A stretch of DNA of 9,818 bases, taken from NCBI GenBank assembly GCA_041686915.1, contig JAWLDB010000098.1:1-9818 (forward strand), written 5' to 3'. The position numbers and the translations under genes are program-made. The notes under the pieces were generated by a model, which was not told the origin of the DNA, made no database searches, and saw only the letters and a program-made list of their open reading frames with translations. Shown here one piece after another: positions 6,426 through 9,818 of this stretch. Origin of the DNA: JAWLDB01 sp041686915. GTDB taxonomy: Bacteria; Bacillota; UBA994; UBA5500. How positions within the stretch are numbered: position 1 is the stretch's first letter; the number at the start of each line of letters is the position of its first letter.

Positions 6426-6827
6426 CTAGTCTATAACTAATCCATTGAAGTAAATGTTTACTATCTTGCCGCTGGTCAGGAAGGCGTTTAAACGTTCAAG
6501 CAACTCCTGGCGCAGACCATCCTGCCCGACGCCGCCTGTCAAATCCTCTTTTGTCTTACTGCGCAACGTACGGTAGATTTCATCTACCAACTGCACAGAT
6601 CTGGTATCCAGTTCCTTGGTAAGCGACTTCTTCTCCAGCTCCAGCGAAATTTCCACTCTCACATGGCCTCGATTGAACAGATCAGTCATGAATACATCCT
6701 TAAACTTGTAGATCTCTCCGATAGCAATAGGCTCGGGTCGCAGCACCAGGAAATACAGGGCAGCACCCCCGACCAGGGCTACTATCAGCAATACAGAGAC
6801 CAGTATGATCAACAATCTGTTGCCCAT
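6426..6827 (-). CDS. fliL: FliL, stator-associated basal body protein
   Basis: FliL is a single-pass membrane protein that surrounds or stabilises the MotAB stator. The 133-residue product has a short cytoplasmic N-terminus, one membrane helix (about 4-26) and an extracytoplasmic domain. Family patterns are GEIYKFKDVFMTDL and, near the end, LRQELLERLNAFLTSGKIVNIYFNGLVI. Three in-frame ATG codons are possible. The one at 6825-6827 is preferred because AGGAGG (6834-6839) is six bases upstream. The ATG at 6833 abuts that element directly, and the one at 6860 lies inside motB. The gap to the motB stop is 10 bases. Position next to motB and fliM supports the call. Confidence 0.93.
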   Translation of the reverse strand: MGNRLLIILVSVLLIVALVGGAALYFLVLRPEPIAIGEIYKFKDVFMTDLFNRGHVRVEISLELEKKSLTKELDTRSVQLVDEIYRTLRSKTKEDLTGGVGQDGLRQELLERLNAFLTSGKIVNIYFNGLVID

Positions 6828-6833
6828 GTTCAT

Positions 6834-6839
6834 CCTCCT
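6834..6839 (-). promoter_or_regulatory. Ribosome-binding site deciding the fliL start
   Basis: AGGAGG overlaps the motB stop codon (6838-6840) and lies six bases before ATG 6825-6827. It favours a 133-residue FliL over the longer in-frame readings. Confidence 0.8.
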
Positions 6840-7545
6840 ACCGCGGCTCAACAGCCCCAAGCGTGCTTTTCTTGATCAAAATCTCTACCCTGCGATTCTG
6901 CGACCGATTGGCCTCGGAAGTGTTAGGCAGAAGCGGTCGATATTCACCGTAGCCCACAACTGACATGCGATCTGGGGCAAGGTCTTGCTGACCGATGAAA
7001 TACTCCACTACACGATTGGCCCGCGCAGTCGACAGCCACCAATTTGACGGAAACTCGGCGGTTCGGATGGGCAGGTTATCGGTATGCCCTTCCACAGCAA
7101 CCTGATTAGGTATCTTGTGGAGGACGTCCGCAATCTTGTCCAGGATACCAAACGCCTCGTGTTTGAGGTTAGCTTTAGCCAAGTCAAACAACACCGTATC
7201 CAAGAACCTCACTACCAGGCCTCGTTCCTCGTACTGAACGACCACTGCCCCTTTGAGTCCGCTTTCCTGCAAATAGCGTTCGATCTCATTGAAGGCTTCA
7301 TCAAACGCTTCCTGTTCCTGCTCGCGTTCCAATACATCGTGCGGGCCAAGGGAAGACCCACCTACCAACACGCCCCTAAGTGCGGACTGGAGCGAGATAG
7401 CTACCTGGCGAAACTTGGCCATGTCTAGGGATGAAAAGGAGTAAAGCAGGACAAAAAAGCAAAGCAGTAAGGTAACCATGTCACCATACGTGGCCAACCA
7501 ATTGGCGGCCTGCTTTGGGTCTTCCTCCCGACGCCGCCTAGTCAT
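6838..7545 (-). CDS. motB: MotB, flagellar stator subunit with OmpA-type peptidoglycan-binding domain
   Basis: MotB anchors the stator to the cell wall and carries the ion-binding aspartate. The 235-residue product has a basic N-terminus and a membrane helix (about 17-38) with the essential Asp at 22 in NWLATYGDMVTLLLCFFVLLY. A plug/linker region follows (about 50-100). The OmpA-like domain (about 105-225) contains EGHTDNLPI (152-160), NWWLSTARANRVV (168-180) and NRSQNRRVEI (213-222). Whether the motor uses protons or sodium cannot be read securely. The ATG overlaps the end of motA by 8 bases, and only a weak GGTGGG precedes it, so translation is probably coupled to motA. Confidence 0.96.
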   Translation of the reverse strand: MTRRRREEDPKQAANWLATYGDMVTLLLCFFVLLYSFSSLDMAKFRQVAISLQSALRGVLVGGSSLGPHDVLEREQEQEAFDEAFNEIERYLQESGLKGAVVVQYEERGLVVRFLDTVLFDLAKANLKHEAFGILDKIADVLHKIPNQVAVEGHTDNLPIRTAEFPSNWWLSTARANRVVEYFIGQQDLAPDRMSVVGYGEYRPLLPNTSEANRSQNRRVEILIKKSTLGAVEPR

Positions 7546-8335
7546 TGCGTCCCACCGCCAAGAGCTCCTCCTGTTGCGGGGCGCGCAGATTATTGGGTTT
7601 GGGCGCGAGGAAAGCCTTCAATTTCTCTTCCACAATTCGCGGATTTTCTCCTGCCTGTATCGACAGAATGCCCTCAATCATGACCTCTTTCAACAGGATT
7701 TCGTCCTTGCTCTTAGTGCGTAGTTTAGTGGCTAACGGAAGCAAGATCATGTTGGATAGCAGCGAGCCGTAGAAGGTAGTGACGAGTGCCACGGCCATAC
7801 CCAAACCGATGGCCGAGGGATCCTCTAGATCCTGCAGCATCTGAATCAAGCCAACCAAAGTACCCAACATGCCAAAGGCCGGAGCGAAGTTGCCGGCCGT
7901 CTCAAAAACGCCTGCATTAGCCTTGTGCCTGTCTTCAATGAATGTAAGCTCAGTCTCCAGGATGCTACGAACCAACTCCGCGTCGGTACCATCGACAATT
8001 AACTGGACTCCCTTCTGCAGAAACACATCCGAGAGTTGAGCAACGTCGTCTTCCAACGCAAGCAGTCCTTCCCGGCGGGCCTTCTCGGCGAAGCCGACCA
8101 ATACATCGATAATCCCCTGATGGTCTACTGGATTGCTGCGATTGAGCACCTTCAAAACCCTAGGCAAGTTCTTGATCTGTTCCATTGGATAGGCCACAAG
8201 CGTAGCACTGAGGGTACCGCCAAACACAATTAGCACCGACTTGAAATCCCAAAAAGAACTCAGACCGCCGCCAGAGAGGATGGCATAGCCAATCAGAACA
8301 AAGCCTGCTATCATGCCAATTACGCTAGAGTCCAT
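7538..8335 (-). CDS. motA: MotA, flagellar stator ion-channel subunit
   Basis: MotA forms the ring of four-helix subunits around MotB and pushes on FliG. The 265-residue product has hydrophobic segments at about 3-21, 33-49, 146-169 and 179-200. The two conserved channel prolines are visible: P152 in NFAPAFGMLGTLVGLIQML and P200 in ILLPLATKLR. The cytoplasmic loop has the charged stretch EKARREGLLALEDD (84-97), which contains the residues that contact FliG in this family. The frame begins at 8359, but ATG 8333-8335 has GGAGGGGG (8345-8352) nine bases upstream and gives the normal N-terminus. It overlaps the end of flbD by 11 bases. Confidence 0.96.
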   Translation of the reverse strand: MDSSVIGMIAGFVLIGYAILSGGGLSSFWDFKSVLIVFGGTLSATLVAYPMEQIKNLPRVLKVLNRSNPVDHQGIIDVLVGFAEKARREGLLALEDDVAQLSDVFLQKGVQLIVDGTDAELVRSILETELTFIEDRHKANAGVFETAGNFAPAFGMLGTLVGLIQMLQDLEDPSAIGLGMAVALVTTFYGSLLSNMILLPLATKLRTKSKDEILLKEVMIEGILSIQAGENPRIVEEKLKAFLAPKPNNLRAPQQEELLAVGRND

Positions 8336-8543
8336 GTTGTTCCACCCCCTCCGGCACATATCTGTAATGGATGCTTAGCTTATAACTGATCACAGATTGA
8401 ATTACCTCGGCTAGCGTCTCTTTAACAACGTATCTGTGTCCGTTTATTAAGGTGATGATAACATCGGGCGTGGCTTCCATCGTCTCAATCAGCTCTGCAT
8501 TCAATACGAAGCCTTGCCCGTTCAACCTCGTAAGTTCAATCAT
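8325..8543 (-). CDS. flbD: FlbD/SwrD family small flagellar protein
   Basis: This 72-residue protein belongs to the short FlbD family found in the flagellar operons of Bacillota and spirochaetes. It is not the Caulobacter transcription factor of the same name. In Bacillus subtilis the member SwrD is needed for swarming and raises flagellar power. The family start MIELTRLNGQGFVLNAELIETMEATPDVIITLINGHRYVVKET is recognisable, with conserved LNG, N.LIE..E.TPDT-like and NG..Y.V.E elements. The ATG (8541-8543) has GGGAGG (8555-8560) about 11 bases upstream. Its location between flgE and motA, overlapping motA, fits a role linked to the stator, as inferred for SwrD. Confidence 0.9.
   Translation of the reverse strand: MIELTRLNGQGFVLNAELIETMEATPDVIITLINGHRYVVKETLAEVIQSVISYKLSIHYRYVPEGVEQHGL
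8345..8352 (-). promoter_or_regulatory. Ribosome-binding site deciding the motA start
   Basis: GGAGGGGG lies inside the end of flbD, nine bases before ATG 8333-8335. It supports a 265-residue MotA rather than the 273-residue reading whose first codons contain this element. Confidence 0.75.
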
Positions 8544-8565
8544 TCTTCATCCCGCCTCCCCGTTG

Positions 8566-8592
8566 GGATAAGGGGGCTAAAGCCCCCTATCC
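8566..8592 (-). other. Hairpin between flgE and flbD without U-tract
   Basis: A near-perfect inverted repeat follows the flgE stop. Plus-strand GGAT (8566-8569) and AGGGGGC (8571-8577) pair with GCCCCCT and ATCC (8582-8592) around a TAAA loop, with one bulged A at 8570. On the transcribed strand no run of U follows, so a complete intrinsic terminator is not supported. It could stabilise the 3' end of hook-gene mRNA, mark a processing site, or partly attenuate transcription before the stator genes. The function is inference; the structure is directly visible. Confidence 0.6.
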
Positions 8593-9818
8593 TAACGTTT
8601 CAGGTTAACCAGTTCCTGCAGTACTTCGTCAGAGGTCGTGATGATGCGTGAGTTGGCCTGCAGTCCACGTTGGGTGACTATCATGTCAGTGAACTCCTGG
8701 GAGAGGTCCACATTGGACATCTCCAGCGACCCTGGGGAAAGATCACCGAAACCGGCAGTACCCGCCTTGCCAATCTGCGGCATGCCTGAGTTATTCGACT
8801 CAATAAAGGTGGTATCTCCTGCTTTCTGCAGGCCACTCGGATTGGCGAACTTGGCCAAGGCAATCTGGCCAATGCTGCGCAACATGCCATTGCTAAACTC
8901 GCCGATGACATTGCCGGTAGTGTCGATGGAGTAACTCTTCAGCGAGCCCTTGGGAGCACCATCACGGGAGGCTGCAGCCAGGGTTGTCTCTTCCGAGTTA
9001 TGAGTTACATCGTCAAAGTTGAGAGTGATCTGCAGTTTGTTGGCAGCATCTACAACCTTGTAGGTAATATCTCCCGTGCGTTCACCCGTAGCAGAGTCAT
9101 AGGTCCCTTCTGCCACCAGGTCACCTGTTAGAACATCCTCAGCTGCCCATTTATACACCGTACCGCTGACTGGGGTTAGATTGAAATCCACACCCCGGGG
9201 TGCAGCGACTGGCTCGTTATTACTGTCATAGGACCATTCAGGCAAAGTCACTGTAATTGGCCAATTTGCCGGGTCGAAAGGAGTAGTTGCACTTGGTAGA
9301 CCGCTGATGTCGCTCCAATCATGAGCCACGTCGGTTAGGACTTTAAACTCGATTACCGCTTTAGGACCGGTCACCAAACGTCCTTTTCCGTCGAATTCGA
9401 GAAACCCGCCTGGCGGATTTACCAGAGAGGGGCTTGTCATGCTCCAGTTCCAAGTATCGACATCCGTCTTAGCGAACTCCAGTTCCACCGTGTGCAAAGC
9501 ACCTAAGCTATCATATACGTCCACTGTAGTTCTAAAGGAGCTGTCCACACTATTAGCTTCAACCAGGGAATCGAGGTTGTTGGCAAAGTAGACCGTCTTG
9601 GTTGGTTCTGCAGCATATGTAGCCGCGCTGGACACGACCAAGTCGGATAGCTGCCCGTTCACCCAACCTTGCACTTTCATCCCAGTGCCTGGAACCACCA
9701 GGTAGCCGTTCTCATCCAGGTCAAAGTTGCCAGCCCGGGTAAACACGGTGCGATTACCTGTCCTGAGGACGAACAAGCCGTTTCCGTCTACCCCCAGGTC
9801 GGTCGTTTTACCGGTTGA
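8592..9818 (-). CDS. flgE: FlgE, flagellar hook protein (C-terminal 408 residues, start outside window)
   Basis: FlgE polymerises into the hook that joins the rod to the filament. The visible 408 residues are open to the window edge. They begin STGKTTDLGVDGNGLFVLRTGNRTVFTRAGNFDLDENGYLVV, the conserved FlgE/F/G domain near the N-terminus, so only some tens of residues are missing. VYDSLGALHTVELEFAKTDVDTWNW (roughly residues 102-126 of this part) is typical of hook proteins, as is the C-terminal block GSLEMSNVDLSQEFTDMIVTQRGLQANSRIITTSDEVLQELVNLKR. The middle is less conserved, as expected for surface-exposed hook domains. The apparent initiator at 9776 is an internal TTG (Leu), not a start. 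A hairpin overlaps the stop codon. Confidence 0.95.
   Translation of the reverse strand, partial: STGKTTDLGVDGNGLFVLRTGNRTVFTRAGNFDLDENGYLVVPGTGMKVQGWVNGQLSDLVVSSAATYAAEPTKTVYFANNLDSLVEANSVDSSFRTTVDVYDSLGALHTVELEFAKTDVDTWNWSMTSPSLVNPPGGFLEFDGKGRLVTGPKAVIEFKVLTDVAHDWSDISGLPSATTPFDPANWPITVTLPEWSYDSNNEPVAAPRGVDFNLTPVSGTVYKWAAEDVLTGDLVAEGTYDSATGERTGDITYKVVDAANKLQITLNFDDVTHNSEETTLAAASRDGAPKGSLKSYSIDTTGNVIGEFSNGMLRSIGQIALAKFANPSGLQKAGDTTFIESNNSGMPQIGKAGTAGFGDLSPGSLEMSNVDLSQEFTDMIVTQRGLQANSRIITTSDEVLQELVNLKR

Noticed and set aside
8538..8550. Four-codon minicistron ATG-AAG-AAT-GAT-TGA overlapping the flbD start
   Set aside because: It is a chance-level ORF. It could compete for the ribosome-binding site, but nothing else supports a function.

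Overview
The window is one continuous flagellar and motility operon read entirely from the minus strand, so gene order runs from high to low coordinates. The order is flgE (3' part), flbD/swrD, motA, motB, fliL, fliM, fliY, cheY, fliO, fliP, fliQ, fliR, flhB and flhA (5' part). This matches the fla/che operon layout of Bacillota. The use of FliY (CheC-like phosphatase plus FliN-like domain) and the CheY SAMGQQ segment also point there. motAB placed between flbD and fliL is an arrangement I associate with Clostridia-type genomes. Strong G-rich Shine-Dalgarno sequences and some GTG starts fit a Gram-positive anaerobe of intermediate GC. No genus can be named from the sequence alone.

Layout: the hook protein FlgE (8592-9818) is followed by a U-tract-less hairpin and FlbD. 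Next come the stator pair MotA/MotB, the stator-associated FliL, and the switch/C-ring proteins FliM and FliY. The response regulator CheY follows, then the flagellar type III export gate FliO-FliP-FliQ-FliR-FlhB-FlhA. Genes overlap by 4-11 bases or are separated by fewer than 50 bases. There is no internal promoter or convincing terminator and no gene-free stretch over about 50 bases, apart from the intron.

The standout is cheY. Its reading frame is split: codons for an N-terminus with the acidic pair D9/D10 lie at 4248-4294, and the rest lies at 3731-4049. Between them is a 198-base segment (4050-4247) with the pairing scheme of a compact, ORF-less group I self-splicing intron. It shows a P1 helix ending in a U-G wobble at the 5' splice site, P2, P3, P4, P6, and P7 with a bulged A and a G-C guanosine-binding pair. 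It also shows P8, an AAGACA joining segment before P7', P9, a terminal G, and a P10 match to the 3' exon. Joining the exons restores a normal 121-residue CheY with the Bacillota FMRMMIKDIL sequence. A naive gene caller would instead report a 157-residue CheY with a nonsense N-terminus and no D9/D10. A stop codon in the intron ends translation of unspliced message after 22 codons, so CheY production should depend on RNA splicing.

Functionally, phosphorylated CheY would act on FliM/FliY, both of which carry the N-terminal EIDALL motif. FliY retains both CheC-type active-site motifs for removing the phosphate. The intron therefore sits in the gene for the diffusible signal of the same switch encoded just upstream.
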